DNA of 64,000 nt from Cupriavidus pauculus (GTDB lineage Bacteria > Pseudomonadota > Gammaproteobacteria > Burkholderiales > Burkholderiaceae): assembly GCF_008693385.1 (NCBI RefSeq), contig NZ_CP044065.1:682001-746000 (forward strand), given 5' to 3'. Positions 27,468 through 40,982 of this stretch are shown one piece after another. Every line of letters starts with the position of its first letter. Position 1 is the first letter of the stretch. The position numbers and the translations under genes were made by a program. Below the pieces are notes generated by a model. That model was not told the origin of the DNA. It made no database searches and saw only the letters and a list, made by a program, of their open reading frames with translations.

Positions 27468-29798
27468 ATGCGCGTGCTGTGCATCGGCGGTGGCCCGGCC
27501 GGCCTGTATTTCGGGCTGCTGATGAAACTGCGGAACCCCGCCAACGAGGTGGTGGTGGTTGAGCGCAACCGCCCGTACGACACGTTTGGCTGGGGCGTCG
27601 TGTTCTCCGATGCCACGGTGGACAACCTCCGGCAGGCCGATGCCGCCAGCGCGCGCGATATCGATGCCGCGCTCAACCACTGGGACGATATCGATATCCA
27701 TATCGCGGGCCGCACGATCCGCTCCGGCGGCCACGGCTTTATCGGTATCGGCCGCAGGAAGCTGCTCAATATCCTGCAGGGGCGCTGCGAGGCGCTTGGC
27801 GTGCGGCTGGTGTTCGAAACCGACGTCGCCGACGACCAGGCGCTGGCCAGGCAGTACGGCGCGGACATCGTGATTGCCGCCGACGGTATCAACAGCCGCA
27901 TCCGCGCGCGTTATGCCGAAACGTTCGCGCCCGATATCGATACGCGCCGGTGCCGCTTCGTCTGGCTTGGCACGCACAAGCGCTTCGACGCGTTCACGTT
28001 CGCGTTCGAACGTACCGAACACGGCTGGTTTCAGGCCCACGCCTATCGCTTCGACGACGACACCTCGACGTTTATCGTCGAGGCACCCGAGGCGGTCTGG
28101 CAGGCGGCAGGCATCGACCGCATGAGTCAGGAGGAGGGCGTGGCGTACTGCGAGCGTCTGTTCGCGCGCTACCTTGACGGGCATCGTCTCATCAGCAACG
28201 CCACGCATCTGCGCGGCTCCGCCAACTGGATCCGCTTTCCGCGCGTGATCTGCAAGCGCTGGGTGCACTGGCATACGTTCGACGACGGCCGTCGTGTGCC
28301 GGTGGTCCTGATGGGCGATGCCGCCCATTCCGCGCATTTCTCGATCGGGTCCGGTACCAAGCTCGCGCTCGAAGATGCCATCGACCTTGCGGCCGAGATC
28401 GCGCGCGAGGGCGGTGACGTGACGGGACTTGCCGCGGCGCTCGCGCGCCATGAGGCCACGCGCGGTGTCGAGGTGCTCAAGATCCAGAACGCCGCGCGCA
28501 ACTCCACCGAATGGTTCGAGAACGTCGAACGCTACGCGGGGCTGGCGCCCGAGCAGTTCGCCTACTCGCTGCTGACGCGTTCGCAGCGCATTTCGCACGA
28601 GAACCTGCGCGTGCGCGATGCCGCCTACGTCGGCGGCTACGAGCAGTGGCTCGCGGGCCGCGCGGGGGTGGACGGCCGCGTGCCGCCGATGTTCACGCCG
28701 TATCGCGTGCGCGGGGTGACGCTGAAGAACCGTGTGGTGGTGAGCCCGATGGCGATGTATTCGGCCGTGGATGGGGTGCCCGGCGATTTCCACCTCGTGC
28801 ACCTCGGCGCCCGCGCGCTCGGCGGTGCCGCGATGGTCATGGCGGAGATGACATGCGTGTCGCCCGATGCGCGCATCACGCCCGGGTGTCCGGGTTTGTG
28901 GAACGACGCGCAGCGCGATGCATGGCGACGGATCGTGGATTTCGTGCATGGCGGTAGCGACGCGCGCATGGCGATCCAGCTGGGGCACGCGGGGCGCAAG
29001 GGATCCACGCAGGTGGGGTGGGAACGCATGGACCATCCGCTGGCGGATGGCAACTGGCCGTTGATATCGGCCTCGGCACTGCCATATCTGCCGGGCATCT
29101 CGCAGACGCCGCGTGCGATGACGCGCGCGGACATGGACCGCGTGCGGGACGACTTCGTGGCCAGTGCGCGGCGCGCGGCGGAGGCGGGATTCGACTGGCT
29201 CGAGCTGCATTGCGCGCACGGGTACCTGCTGTCGAGCTTTATCTCGCCGCTGACGAACCGGCGCGACGATTCGTACGGTGGATCGCTGGCCAACCGGTTG
29301 CGGTATCCGCTCGAGGTATTTGCCGCGGTGCGGGCCGTGTGGCCCGAGGCGCGGCCGATGTCGGTGCGGATCTCCGCGCACGACTGGGTGGAGGGCGGTA
29401 TGACGGCCGACGATGCGGTGGAGATCGCGCGCGCGTTTCGGCTTGCGGGGGCGGACATGATCGACTGCTCTTCGGGGCAGGTGAGTCCGGATCAGGCGCC
29501 CGTGTATGGGCGCATGTACCAGACACCGTTCGCGGACCGGATTCGCAACGAGGCGGGCATCCCGACGATCGCGGTCGGGGCGATCTTCGAGGCCGATCAC
29601 GTGAACGGCATCATCGCGGCGGGCCGCGCGGACCTGTGCGCGATCGCGCGGCCGCACCTCGCCGATCCCGCGTGGACGCTGCACGAAGCGGCCCGCGCCG
29701 GCGTGCGCGACGTCGCGTGGCCCCGGCAGTATCTGGCCGGCAAGCAGCAGCTGGAAACCAACCTCGCGCGGGCGTCGGCGCCCACGCCGGGTCATTGA
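27468..29798 (+). CDS. abmA: 2-aminobenzoyl-CoA monooxygenase/reductase-type fusion (salicylyl-CoA 5-hydroxylase/oxidoreductase family)
   Basis: A 776-residue fusion. The N-terminal flavoprotein monooxygenase (about 1-400) has the FAD motif [12 protein letters not shown] at 5-16 and [20 protein letters not shown] around 283-302. The C-terminal Old Yellow Enzyme domain (about 409-765) has [21 protein letters not shown] and the catalytic-loop histidines near 581-584 ([13 protein letters not shown]). This architecture is that of 2-aminobenzoyl-CoA monooxygenase/reductase of Azoarcus evansii, which hydroxylates and then reduces the ring; pipelines often call it salicylyl-CoA 5-hydroxylase/oxidoreductase. 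It heads an eight-gene operon with a matching CoA ligase. The substrate is inferred. Confidence 0.88.
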   Translation: MRVLCIGGGPAGLYFGLLMKLRNPANEVVVVERNRPYDTFGWGVVFSDATVDNLRQADAASARDIDAALNHWDDIDIHIAGRTIRSGGHGFIGIGRRKLLNILQGRCEALGVRLVFETDVADDQALARQYGADIVIAADGINSRIRARYAETFAPDIDTRRCRFVWLGTHKRFDAFTFAFERTEHGWFQAHAYRFDDDTSTFIVEAPEAVWQAAGIDRMSQEEGVAYCERLFARYLDGHRLISNATHLRGSANWIRFPRVICKRWVHWHTFDDGRRVPVVLMGDAAHSAHFSIGSGTKLALEDAIDLAAEIAREGGDVTGLAAALARHEATRGVEVLKIQNAARNSTEWFENVERYAGLAPEQFAYSLLTRSQRISHENLRVRDAAYVGGYEQWLAGRAGVDGRVPPMFTPYRVRGVTLKNRVVVSPMAMYSAVDGVPGDFHLVHLGARALGGAAMVMAEMTCVSPDARITPGCPGLWNDAQRDAWRRIVDFVHGGSDARMAIQLGHAGRKGSTQVGWERMDHPLADGNWPLISASALPYLPGISQTPRAMTRADMDRVRDDFVASARRAAEAGFDWLELHCAHGYLLSSFISPLTNRRDDSYGGSLANRLRYPLEVFAAVRAVWPEARPMSVRISAHDWVEGGMTADDAVEIARAFRLAGADMIDCSSGQVSPDQAPVYGRMYQTPFADRIRNEAGIPTIAVGAIFEADHVNGIIAAGRADLCAIARPHLADPAWTLHEAARAGVRDVAWPRQYLAGKQQLETNLARASAPTPGH

Positions 29799-29806
29799 GC
29801 GTGACG

Positions 29807-30619
29807 ATGAACTCGCCGAGGGAAGCTTCCACTCTGGCCGGCCGCCACGCCCTCGTCACCGGCGGCAGTCGCGGGATCGGTGCCGCGATTGCGCGGCGGT
29901 TGCTGGCCGATGGCGCGGTCGTCACGCTGCTCGGCCGCAATGCGAGCGCGGCGGCCACGCTCGAGGCGACCGCACACGCATTGCGCGCCGACACCGGTGG
30001 CCGCGTGCATACGGTGACGGCCGACGTGACCGATGCCGACAGCATCGCCACGGCGATGGCGCACGCCGCGCGGCAGGCGGGCCCCGTGCAATTGCTCGTC
30101 AACAACGCCGGGCAGGCCGCCAGCGCGCCATTCGGCAAGACCGGCCTCGACACCTGGCGCCGCATGCTCGACGTCAACCTCACCGGCACCTTCGTCTGCA
30201 CGCAGGCCGCGCTGCCCGCCATGCTCGAAGCCGGCTGGGGCCGCATCGTCAACGTGGCGAGCACTGCCGGCCTCGTCGGCTACAGCTACGTCAGCGCGTA
30301 CTGCGCGGCCAAGCATGGCGTGATCGGCCTGACCCGCGCGCTCGCGCTCGAACTGGCCACGAAAGGGGTGACCGTCAACGCGGTCTGCCCCGGCTATACG
30401 GACACCGACATCGTGCGCGATGCCGTGGCCAATATCGTCGGCAAGACTGGCCGTACGGAAACCCAGGCACGCGCCGAGCTCGCCGCCCGCAATCCGCAGC
30501 GGCGCCTCGTGCAGCCCGAGGAAGTCGCCGACGCCGTCGCGTGGCTATGCCAGCCCGCCGCCGCCGCGATCACGGGGCAGGCCATTCCGGTGGCCGGGGG
30601 CGAAGTGATGAGCGGCTGA
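29807..30619 (+). CDS. SDR-family NAD(P)-dependent oxidoreductase
   Basis: A 270-residue classical short-chain dehydrogenase. The cofactor motif is [11 protein letters not shown], the structural motif NNAGQA, the catalytic Ser lies in [10 protein letters not shown], and the Tyr-Lys pair in YCAAKHG. The C-terminal substrate loop has [10 protein letters not shown]. In this operon the natural role is a 3-hydroxyacyl-CoA-type dehydrogenase on the ring-reduced CoA ester. The ATG at 29807 lies 8 bp after the upstream stop; an in-frame GTG at 29801 is an alternative start. Confidence 0.9.
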   Translation: MNSPREASTLAGRHALVTGGSRGIGAAIARRLLADGAVVTLLGRNASAAATLEATAHALRADTGGRVHTVTADVTDADSIATAMAHAARQAGPVQLLVNNAGQAASAPFGKTGLDTWRRMLDVNLTGTFVCTQAALPAMLEAGWGRIVNVASTAGLVGYSYVSAYCAAKHGVIGLTRALALELATKGVTVNAVCPGYTDTDIVRDAVANIVGKTGRTETQARAELAARNPQRRLVQPEEVADAVAWLCQPAAAAITGQAIPVAGGEVMSG

Positions 30620-30647
30620 ACATTCGAACAAACGAGCGAGACCCGAC

Positions 30648-31523
30648 ATGAGCGACCTCCCATCCCTCGCGAAAGCGGACACGGATCCCCCGATGCACCA
30701 TCACAAGCGCGACCTCGCCGCCTATCGCGCCACCCACTTCCTGTGGTCCGCGTCCCCCGACGGCAAGATCGGCACGATCACGCTGAACCGCCCCGAGCGC
30801 AAGAACCCGCTCACGTTCGACGCCTACGCGGAATTGCGCGACCTGTTCCGCGCGCTGGCCTACGCGCGCGATATCAAGGCCGTGGTGGTGACCGGCGCGG
30901 GCGGCAACTTCTGCTCGGGCGGCGACGTGCACGAGATCATCGGCCCGCTCACGCGCATGACGATGCCCGAGTTGCTCGACTTCACGCGCATGACGGGCGA
31001 CCTCGTCAAGGCCATGCGTGCCTGCCCGCAACCGGTGATCGCCGCGGTCGATGGCGTCTGCGCGGGCGCCGGCGCGATGATGGCGCTCGCATCGGACCTG
31101 CGCCTCGGCACGGCGCGGGCCAGGACCGCATTCCTGTTCGTGCGTGTCGGCCTGGCCGGCGCGGACATGGGCGCCTGCTCGCTGCTGCCCCGCGTGATCG
31201 GGCAGGGACGCGCGGGCGAGTTGCTCTACACGGGCCGATCGATGTCGGCGGAAGAGGGCCTGGCATGGGGCTTCTTCAATGCGCAGCACACGCCCGATAC
31301 GCTGCAGGAGGCCGCCTGCACGCTGGCCGCGCAAATCGCGTCCGGCCCGACCTTCGCGCATGGCGTCACCAAGAAGCTGCTCCATCAGGAATGGAACATG
31401 GGACTCGACGAAGCCATCGAAGCGGAGGCCGAAGCGCAGGCCATCTGCATGCAGACGCGCGACTTCCGGCGCGCCTACGATGCATTCGTCGCGAAGCGGC
31501 AGCCCGTGTTCGAAGGCGATTGA
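30648..31523 (+). CDS. Enoyl-CoA hydratase/isomerase family protein
   Basis: A 291-residue crotonase-fold enzyme. The oxyanion-hole segments are [17 protein letters not shown] and [19 protein letters not shown]. An N-terminal extension of about 30 residues precedes the crotonase core, and the C-terminal helices are Glu/Ala-rich. In a CoA-dependent aromatic pathway it would hydrate or cleave the cyclic unsaturated acyl-CoA. It begins 28 bp after the SDR gene; a second ATG at 30693 (MHHHKRD) could be the true start. Confidence 0.9.
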   Translation: MSDLPSLAKADTDPPMHHHKRDLAAYRATHFLWSASPDGKIGTITLNRPERKNPLTFDAYAELRDLFRALAYARDIKAVVVTGAGGNFCSGGDVHEIIGPLTRMTMPELLDFTRMTGDLVKAMRACPQPVIAAVDGVCAGAGAMMALASDLRLGTARARTAFLFVRVGLAGADMGACSLLPRVIGQGRAGELLYTGRSMSAEEGLAWGFFNAQHTPDTLQEAACTLAAQIASGPTFAHGVTKKLLHQEWNMGLDEAIEAEAEAQAICMQTRDFRRAYDAFVAKRQPVFEGD

Positions 31524-31540
31524 CCCACCGAGGCGCATCG

Positions 31541-32788
31541 ATGGCTGACCGAACCTATCTCGACCTGCCGTTTCTCGACGACGCCCACCGCGCGCTCGAG
31601 CGTGACCTCGATGCATGGTGCGAGCGCGCGCTGCGGGATATCGATCATGCGGACACCGATCGTGCCTGTCGCGCGCTCGTGCGCGCGCTCGGGGAAGCGG
31701 GATGGCTGCGCTACTGTGTACCCGCCGCGCACGGCGGCGCGCTGCCCGCGCTCGATTCGCGCGCGCTGTGCATCGTTCGCGAAACGCTCGCGCGGCACGA
31801 CGGGCTTGCCGATTTCGCATTTGCGATGCAGGGTCTGGGCTCGGGGGCGATCACGCTTGCGGGCGACGACGCGCTGCGCGCGCGCTATCTGCCACGCGTC
31901 GCGCGCGGGGAGGCCATCGCCGCGTTTGCGCTGTCCGAGCCCGATGCGGGTTCCGATGTGGCCGCCATGCGGTGTCAGGCCACGCTGTCGGCCGACGGCA
32001 GCCACTATGTGCTCGACGGCGCCAAGACGTGGATCTCCAACGGTGGGATTGCCGACTTCTACTGCGTGTTCGCGCGTACCGGTGAAGCGCCGGGCGCGCG
32101 CGGCATCACGGCCTTTGTCGTCGACGCCGATACGCCGGGACTGACGATCGCCGAACGCATCGAGGTGATCGCGCCGCATCCGCTTGCCACGCTGCGGTTC
32201 GACCGGTGCCGCGTGCCCGTCTCGCAGCGGCTCGGCGAGGCGGGGCAGGGGTTCAAGGTCGCGATGATGACGCTCGATATCTTCCGCGCGTCGGTGGCCG
32301 CCGCCGCGCTGGGCTTCGGGCGTGCAGCGCTCGACGATGGGCTGGCGCGCGCGACATCGCGCGAGATGTTCGGCGGCAAGCTGGCCGACCTGCAGCTGAC
32401 GCAGGCTGCCATCGGCGAGATGGCCACCGCGATCGATGCGGCGGCGCTGCTCACCTATCGCGCGGCGTGGCTGCGCGACGTGCGGCAGGTGCGCACGTCG
32501 CGCGAGGCCGCGATGGCCAAGATGGTCGCGACCGAGAACGCGCAGCAGGTCATCGACCGCGCGGTGCAGATCTTCGGCGGGCTCGGCGTCAAGGTTGGCA
32601 CGCGGGTGGAACGGCTATACCGCGAGATTCGCGCGCTGCGCATCTACGAAGGCGCGACCGAGGTCCAGAAGCTGATCATCGCGCGCGAGACGCTGCGCGC
32701 GTTCGCCGACCCACGTGCCGCGGCGGCAGCCCGCTCGCGCGCCGGGGGGCAGACCGAAGCGCCAGTCCCCGCCGGGAGGCCCGCATGA
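31541..32788 (+). CDS. Acyl-CoA dehydrogenase family protein
   Basis: A 415-residue FAD-dependent acyl-CoA dehydrogenase. The flavin-binding segment is [15 protein letters not shown], followed by [15 protein letters not shown]. The C-terminal catalytic Glu lies in [17 protein letters not shown], the short/branched-chain type position. It should introduce an alpha,beta double bond into an alicyclic or ring-opened CoA ester. The start ATG 31541 lies 17 bp after the hydratase gene; the longer open frame reading back through that gene is a shadow. The stop overlaps the ligase start as ATGA. Confidence 0.92.
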   Translation: MADRTYLDLPFLDDAHRALERDLDAWCERALRDIDHADTDRACRALVRALGEAGWLRYCVPAAHGGALPALDSRALCIVRETLARHDGLADFAFAMQGLGSGAITLAGDDALRARYLPRVARGEAIAAFALSEPDAGSDVAAMRCQATLSADGSHYVLDGAKTWISNGGIADFYCVFARTGEAPGARGITAFVVDADTPGLTIAERIEVIAPHPLATLRFDRCRVPVSQRLGEAGQGFKVAMMTLDIFRASVAAAALGFGRAALDDGLARATSREMFGGKLADLQLTQAAIGEMATAIDAAALLTYRAAWLRDVRQVRTSREAAMAKMVATENAQQVIDRAVQIFGGLGVKVGTRVERLYREIRALRIYEGATEVQKLIIARETLRAFADPRAAAAARSRAGGQTEAPVPAGRPA

Positions 32789-34449
32789 GCGCCACCACCG
32801 ACACCGCCCACTACGACACGTTCGCGCGCGACCGGCTGCCGCCGCGCGACGCGTGGCCTGCGTTCCGGTTCAATGCCGACACCGGCTATCCCTCGCGCCT
32901 CAACTGCGTAACCGAACTGCTCGACCGCCACATCGCGGAAGGGCGCGGCGCGCGCGTCGCCATACGGCATGCGCAAGGCACCGTCACCTATGCCGAGCTC
33001 GCCGCGCGCGTCGACCGCATCGCACACGTGCTCGTCGGCGAGATGGGGCTCGTGCCCGGCAACCGCGTGCTGCTCCGCGGCCCGAACAACCTGATGATGG
33101 CCGCAAGCTGGCTCGCCGCGGTCAAGGCCGGCATGATCGTCGTGCCGACCATGCCGCTGCTGCGCGCGAAGGAACTCAGGCAGATCATCGACAAGGCCCA
33201 GGTCTCGGCGGCGCTGTGCGACGCCCGCCTGCGCGAGGAGCTCGATGCCAACCTCCGGCCCGACAGCGAGTTCTACTGCCCAACCCTCACGGCCGCGCCC
33301 GGCAAGGTGCGCTACTTCAACGGCGAGGGCGAGGGCGCGCTCGAAACCTCGATGGCCCGCGCGGCGCAACAGGGCCCGTTTCCCGCATGCGACACCGCCG
33401 CCGACGATATCTGCCTGATCGCGTTCACCAGCGGCACCACGGGCCAGCCCAAGGGCTGCATGCATTTCCATCGCGATGTGCTCGCGATGTGCGACACGTT
33501 CCCGCGCCACGTCCTGAAGCCCACCCCCGACGACGTGTTCTGCGGCACGCCGCCGCTGGCCTTCACGTTCGGCCTCGGCGGCATGCTGTGCTTCCCGTTG
33601 CGTATCGGCGCGAGCGCGGTGCTGGCCGAGCGGCTCACCCCCGAGACGCTGCTCGCACTGATTCAGACGCACCGCGCGACGATCGTCTTCACCGCGCCCA
33701 CCTTCTATCGCCAGATGGCGGCACTCGCCCCGACATTCGACCTGCGTAGCCTGCGCAAGAGCGTGTCCGCCGGCGAGGCGCTGCCCGATGCCACGCGGAC
33801 CGCATGGCGCGCGGCCACCGGCATCGAGATGACCGACGGCATCGGCGGCACGGAGATGATGCATATCTTCATCTCGAGCGCGGACGCAGACGTGCGCCCC
33901 GGCGCCATCGGCCGCGTGGTGCCCGGCTACGAGGCACGCATCGTCGATGAGGACATGCAGCCCGTGGCGCCCGGCACGCCGGGCCGGCTCGCGGTGCGCG
34001 GCCCCACAGGCTGCCGCTATCTGGACGACCCGCGCCAGCAGGCCTATGTGCGCGACGGCTGGAACCTGCCCGGCGACACGTTCGTCGCCGACGCCGACGG
34101 TTACTACTTCTATCAGGCGCGCTCGGACGACATGATCATCTCGGCTGGCTACAACATCGCGGGCCCGGAAGTGGAGGGCACGCTGATGCAGCATCCGTCC
34201 GTCGCCGAGTGCGGCGTGGTCGGCGGGCCCGACGCGGAACGCGGCCAGGTGGTAACGGCCTATGTGGTGCTGCGCGAAGGCGTGCCCGCGAACGAGGAGA
34301 CGCGCGCCGCGCTGCAGGACTACGTAAAGCGGCATATCGCGCCGTACAAGTATCCGCGCCGGCTCGAGTTCGTGAGCGCGCTGCCGCGTACCGAAACCGG
34401 CAAGCTGCAACGATTCCGGCTGCGCCAGATGGCGCAGGGGCAGGCATGA
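32785..34449 (+). CDS. Benzoate-CoA ligase family protein, probable 2-aminobenzoate-CoA ligase
   Basis: A 554-residue adenylate-forming enzyme. The ATP loop is [17 protein letters not shown], the aryl-acid pocket region is [13 protein letters not shown], and the catalytic C-terminal Lys is in [17 protein letters not shown]. The whole resembles benzoate/2-aminobenzoate-CoA ligases. It should activate the aromatic acid to its CoA thioester, the entry step of the operon. Start ATG 32785 overlaps the dehydrogenase stop by 4 bp, and its own stop overlaps the thioesterase start. Benzoate itself is a possible substrate, but the linked monooxygenase/reductase favours 2-aminobenzoate. Confidence 0.88.
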   Translation: MSATTDTAHYDTFARDRLPPRDAWPAFRFNADTGYPSRLNCVTELLDRHIAEGRGARVAIRHAQGTVTYAELAARVDRIAHVLVGEMGLVPGNRVLLRGPNNLMMAASWLAAVKAGMIVVPTMPLLRAKELRQIIDKAQVSAALCDARLREELDANLRPDSEFYCPTLTAAPGKVRYFNGEGEGALETSMARAAQQGPFPACDTAADDICLIAFTSGTTGQPKGCMHFHRDVLAMCDTFPRHVLKPTPDDVFCGTPPLAFTFGLGGMLCFPLRIGASAVLAERLTPETLLALIQTHRATIVFTAPTFYRQMAALAPTFDLRSLRKSVSAGEALPDATRTAWRAATGIEMTDGIGGTEMMHIFISSADADVRPGAIGRVVPGYEARIVDEDMQPVAPGTPGRLAVRGPTGCRYLDDPRQQAYVRDGWNLPGDTFVADADGYYFYQARSDDMIISAGYNIAGPEVEGTLMQHPSVAECGVVGGPDAERGQVVTAYVVLREGVPANEETRAALQDYVKRHIAPYKYPRRLEFVSALPRTETGKLQRFRLRQMAQGQA

Positions 34450-34889
34450 GCGCCGTCGTGGGCAATGCCTTCCGCAGCACGGTGCGCGTGCGCTTCGGCC
34501 ACTGCGACCCCGCGGGCATCGTGTTCTACCCGCGCTACTTCGAGATGCTCAACGATTTCGTCGAGGACTGGTTCGCGCAGGCGCTGCACTGGCCGTTCGA
34601 CGTCATGCACGCGACGGACCGCGCGGGCGTGCCCACCGCGAGCCTCGAGTGCCGCTTCCACGCGCCGAGCCGGCTCGGCGAACCGCTGACGCGCGAACTG
34701 CGCGTCGCGCACGTCGGGCAGTCGAGCTGTGTGCTCGACATCCGCTTTGCCGGTCCCGCCGGCGATATCCGATTGACCGCGGCGCCGCGGCTGGTCTGCG
34801 TGGACCTCGACAGCCTCGCGCCTCGGCCGCTGCCCGCAACCGTCCGTGCCGCCATGGACGCCTTTCATATGACGGAGACCCGCGCATGA
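34446..34889 (+). CDS. Acyl-CoA thioesterase, 4-hydroxybenzoyl-CoA thioesterase-like
   Basis: A 147-residue hotdog-fold thioesterase. The catalytic Asp lies in [19 protein letters not shown], the 4-hydroxybenzoyl-CoA thioesterase signature. It would hydrolyse an aromatic or pathway CoA ester, perhaps releasing trapped CoA. The start ATG 34446 overlaps the ligase stop (ATGA) and its own stop overlaps the RidA start in the same way, giving a tightly coupled run of four genes. Confidence 0.9.
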   Translation: MSAVVGNAFRSTVRVRFGHCDPAGIVFYPRYFEMLNDFVEDWFAQALHWPFDVMHATDRAGVPTASLECRFHAPSRLGEPLTRELRVAHVGQSSCVLDIRFAGPAGDIRLTAAPRLVCVDLDSLAPRPLPATVRAAMDAFHMTETRA

Positions 34890-35302
34890 AGACGCTGCAA
34901 CCGCCCGGCTGGGCGCCCCCGCGTGGCTACGCCAACGGCATCATGGCCGAGATGCAGGCCGGCAGCCGGTTACTGTTCGTCGGCGGCCAGATCGGCTGGA
35001 ATGCCGACCACGTGTTCGAGACCGACGATTTCGCGCAGCAGGTCGCGCAGGCGCTGCGCAATGTCGTGGCCGTGCTGGCCGCGGGCGGCGGCAGGCCCGA
35101 GCACATCGCGCGCATGACGTGGTACGTGACGGACCGTGACGAATACGTGGAAGCCTACAAGGCCGTCGGCGCGCATTACCGCGAGATCATCGGTCCGCAT
35201 TACCCGGCCATGACCGCCGTGGAGGTGTCGGCACTGGTCGAGCCGCGCGCGCGGGTGGAGATCGAAGTGACTGCTATCGTGCCGCCCCCAGCCGCGCCAT
35301 GA
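34886..35302 (+). CDS. RidA-family enamine/imine deaminase
   Basis: A 138-residue RidA (YjgF/YER057c/UK114) protein. RidA hydrolyses enamine/imine intermediates to ketones and ammonia. The conserved Arg lies in [15 protein letters not shown], and the N-terminal [10 protein letters not shown] and [10 protein letters not shown] strands are typical. As last gene of an operon for a presumed 2-aminobenzoate pathway, it is well placed to remove the amino group after the ring is reduced to an enamine, which is inference. The ATG at 34886 overlaps the thioesterase stop. Confidence 0.92.
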   Translation: MKTLQPPGWAPPRGYANGIMAEMQAGSRLLFVGGQIGWNADHVFETDDFAQQVAQALRNVVAVLAAGGGRPEHIARMTWYVTDRDEYVEAYKAVGAHYREIIGPHYPAMTAVEVSALVEPRARVEIEVTAIVPPPAAP

Positions 35303-35324
35303 GCGCCGCCAAGTCCTTGAAAAC

Positions 35325-35353
35325 TTGAGAAATTGGGCGGCGCAGGATATAAT
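35325..35353 (+). promoter_or_regulatory. Strong sigma-70 promoter of carA
   Basis: TTGAGA (35325-35330) and a consensus TATAAT (35348-35353) are spaced by exactly 17 bp. Predicted transcription start is near 35360, giving a leader of about 220 nt before carA. Confidence 0.8.
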
Positions 35354-35359
35354 TCGAAA

Positions 35360-35582
35360 GTTTCGCTTTCAGAACCCTTCACCCTAGCGCCTACCGCCAA
35401 CTACCGGAACTCCAACCTTCCGCCGTCCTCGGTCGCCCGTGACTCAGGCGAGCATTTTCCACATCGCACGATTCGGTTATTCGATACGTGCCAATGTGAC
35501 GAAAACGCTGCCCACCGTCGCGACCCCGGGCAGGATGCGTTGAGCAGGTCGGTCACGGGGTGAATCCAGCAGGAGCCTACCC
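35360..35582 (+). promoter_or_regulatory. Long carA 5' leader with a C-rich, G-poor segment
   Basis: The leader starts with a small hairpin (GAAAG/CTTTC, 35355-35369). Then follows a 60-nt stretch, 35371-35430, with 29 C and only 8 G, the profile of a Rho-utilisation site, in a genome where C and G are otherwise balanced. No sizeable leader peptide begins after the predicted transcription start. The segment ends with AGGAG at 35571-35575, the carA ribosome site. Pyrimidine-dependent attenuation is a reasonable guess, not demonstrated. Confidence 0.45.
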
Positions 35583-36719
35583 GTGTTACCGTCTTTTCCG
35601 TCCGCCATCCTCGCGCTTGCAGACGGCACGGTCTTTCGTGGCTATTCCATTGGCGCTTCCGGCCATACCATCGGCGAAGTGGTGTTCAACACCGCCATCA
35701 CCGGTTATCAGGAAATCCTCACCGATCCCAGCTATTCCCGGCAGATCGTCACGCTGACGTATCCGCATATCGGCAATTACGGCGTGAACGTTGAGGATGT
35801 CGAAGCCACGAAAGTCCATGCCGCCGGCCTGATCATCAAGGATCTGCCGATCCTGGCCTCCAATTTCCGCAAGCAGCACACGCTCGGCCATTACCTCAAG
35901 CAGGAGAAGGTCGTTGCCATCGCCGGCATCGACACGCGCAAGCTCACGCGTATCCTGCGCGAGAAGGGCGCCCAGAACGGCTGCATCCTGGCCGGCGAGG
36001 ACAATGTCCAGAAGGCCATCGACCTCGCGCGCTCGTTCCCCGGCCTGGCCGGCATGGACCTGGCCAAGGTCGTGTCCGTGCGCGAGCCGTACGAGTGGAC
36101 GCAGTCGGAATGGTCCATCGAGTCGGGATACGGTACGCAGGACAAGCCGCAGTTCCACGTGGTCGCCTATGACTACGGCGTCAAGTTCAACATCCTGCGC
36201 ATGCTCGCCGCGCGTGGCTGCAAGGTAACCGTGCTGCCCGCGCAGGCCACCGCCGCCGACGCGCTCGCGCTGAATCCGGACGGCATCTTCCTGTCGAACG
36301 GCCCCGGCGATCCGGAGCCTTGCGACTACGCGATTGCCGCGACGCGCGAGTTCATCGCGCGCGGCATTCCGACGTTCGGCATCTGCCTGGGCCACCAGAT
36401 CATGGCCCTCGCGGTGGGCGCCAAGACGCTGAAGATGAAGTTCGGCCACCACGGTGCGAACCATCCGGTCAAGGACATGGACGACGGTCGTGTCGTGATC
36501 ACCTCGCAGAACCATGGCTTTGCCGTGGATGCGGACACGCTGCCGTCCAACGTGCGCGTCACGCACACGTCGCTGTTCGACGGTTCGCTGCAGGGTTTCG
36601 CGCTGACCGACAAGCCCGCGTTCTGCTTCCAGGGTCACCCGGAAGCCTCGCCGGGCCCGCACGACGTGGCGTACCTGTTCGACCGCTTCATCAAGCTGAT
36701 GAAGGACGCGAAGCAGTAA
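35583..36719 (+). CDS. carA: Carbamoyl phosphate synthase small (glutaminase) subunit
   Basis: Supplies ammonia from glutamine to CarB for carbamoyl phosphate used in pyrimidine and arginine synthesis. The 378 residues are standard length. The N-terminal domain begins [15 protein letters not shown], and the class I glutaminase domain has the nucleophile Cys in [13 protein letters not shown] and the His in [14 protein letters not shown]. The start is GTG 35583, eight bases after the AGGAG site. carB follows after one inserted gene, in the same direction. Confidence 0.97.
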   Translation: MLPSFPSAILALADGTVFRGYSIGASGHTIGEVVFNTAITGYQEILTDPSYSRQIVTLTYPHIGNYGVNVEDVEATKVHAAGLIIKDLPILASNFRKQHTLGHYLKQEKVVAIAGIDTRKLTRILREKGAQNGCILAGEDNVQKAIDLARSFPGLAGMDLAKVVSVREPYEWTQSEWSIESGYGTQDKPQFHVVAYDYGVKFNILRMLAARGCKVTVLPAQATAADALALNPDGIFLSNGPGDPEPCDYAIAATREFIARGIPTFGICLGHQIMALAVGAKTLKMKFGHHGANHPVKDMDDGRVVITSQNHGFAVDADTLPSNVRVTHTSLFDGSLQGFALTDKPAFCFQGHPEASPGPHDVAYLFDRFIKLMKDAKQ

Positions 36720-36753
36720 GCCACCGGACGAGAACGAGACGAAAAGAGACGCG

Positions 36754-37434
36754 ATGAACGCCTTCATGCACGCCAGCCTCGGCATTACCGATTTCTGGAC
36801 CTTCCTGCTCGGCACGATCTTTATCGTGCTGCTGCCGGGGCCGAATTCGATGTATGTCCTGTCGGTCGCGGCCCAGCGCGGTATCCGCGCCGGCTATCGC
36901 GGCGCGTGCGGCGTGTTCCTCGGCGATGCGATCCTGATGGTGCTGTCCGCCGCGGGCGTCGCGTCGCTGCTGAAGGCGAGCCCGGGCCTGTTCCACGTCG
37001 TCAAGTACGTGGGCGCGGGCTACCTCGCGTGGATCGGCCTGCAGATGCTGCGCGGCGCGGTGCGCGCGTGGCTGCGCCGTGGGGAGACCGCGGAGGCGGC
37101 GGTGGAGCAGGTGCCGGCCGTGGGTGCATCGCCAAGCCCGTTCCGCAAGGCACTCGTCATCAGCCTGCTCAATCCGAAGGCGATCCTGTTCTTTATCTCG
37201 TTCTTCATCCAGTTCGTCGATCCGCAATTCGGCTACCCCGCGCTGTCGTTCGTCGCGCTGGGGCTCGTGTGCCAGGTCTGCAGCTTCGCGTACCTGACCA
37301 CGATCATCCTCGTGGGCGCGCGGCTTGCCGACGCGTTCCGCCGGCGGCGCCGCCTTTCGGCGGGCATGACGAGCGGCGTCGGGGCGATGTTCCTGGGCTT
37401 CAGCGCCAAGCTGGCCACGGCCACCCTGAACTGA
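36754..37434 (+). CDS. leuE: LysE-family amino acid exporter (LeuE type)
   Basis: A 226-residue inner-membrane exporter with about six hydrophobic segments. Family hallmarks are the N-terminal [21 protein letters not shown] and the mid-protein [18 protein letters not shown]. Substrate is unknown: members export leucine, lysine, arginine or homoserine. It lies between carA and carB, 34 bp after carA and 73 bp before carB, so is probably co-transcribed with them. A link to arginine-pathway overflow is conceivable but unproven. Confidence 0.88.
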   Translation: MNAFMHASLGITDFWTFLLGTIFIVLLPGPNSMYVLSVAAQRGIRAGYRGACGVFLGDAILMVLSAAGVASLLKASPGLFHVVKYVGAGYLAWIGLQMLRGAVRAWLRRGETAEAAVEQVPAVGASPSPFRKALVISLLNPKAILFFISFFIQFVDPQFGYPALSFVALGLVCQVCSFAYLTTIILVGARLADAFRRRRRLSAGMTSGVGAMFLGFSAKLATATLN

Positions 37435-37507
37435 CGAGCGGCCATATCCTGATATCCGGCGCGGTGCGCGACAGTTTCGCGCCACCGGCCAACAAAGAGA
37501 GCGTGCA

Positions 37508-40756
<3,249 letters not shown>

Positions 40757-40802
40757 CGGGGCCTTCCCGCCGGTTCCCATTGCAACCCAACGTTGCACCG
40801 GG

Positions 40803-40832
40803 TTGATACCGGCGGGCGTAATGGCCTACACT
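40803..40832 (+). promoter_or_regulatory. Putative greA promoter
   Basis: TTGATA (40803-40808) and TACACT (40827-40832) are spaced by 18 bp in the 226 bp gap after carB. A small inverted repeat, TGCAAC/GTTGCA at 40781-40797, lies just upstream but lacks a T-run, so it is a poor terminator. Confidence 0.5.
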
Positions 40833-40982
40833 ACGTCGAATTCGCCGTTCGGTGAGTGTTGCGCCTGCGCATCACCCCGAACCTTCATCTGAAAGCCGCG
40901 GTCGAGCGGAAGTGCCTCTGGGGGAGCATCCCGGATGCATGGTTCCAGCTCCGCTGCGGCTCATTTTTTTGTTGAACGAGAC

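Noticed and set aside
35333..35563. 76-codon frame in the carA leader as a leader peptide
   Set aside because: Its start lies upstream of the predicted transcription start, and it has no ribosome site.
40781..40797. carB terminator
   Set aside because: Only a 6 bp stem and no T-run; noted within the greA promoter region instead.
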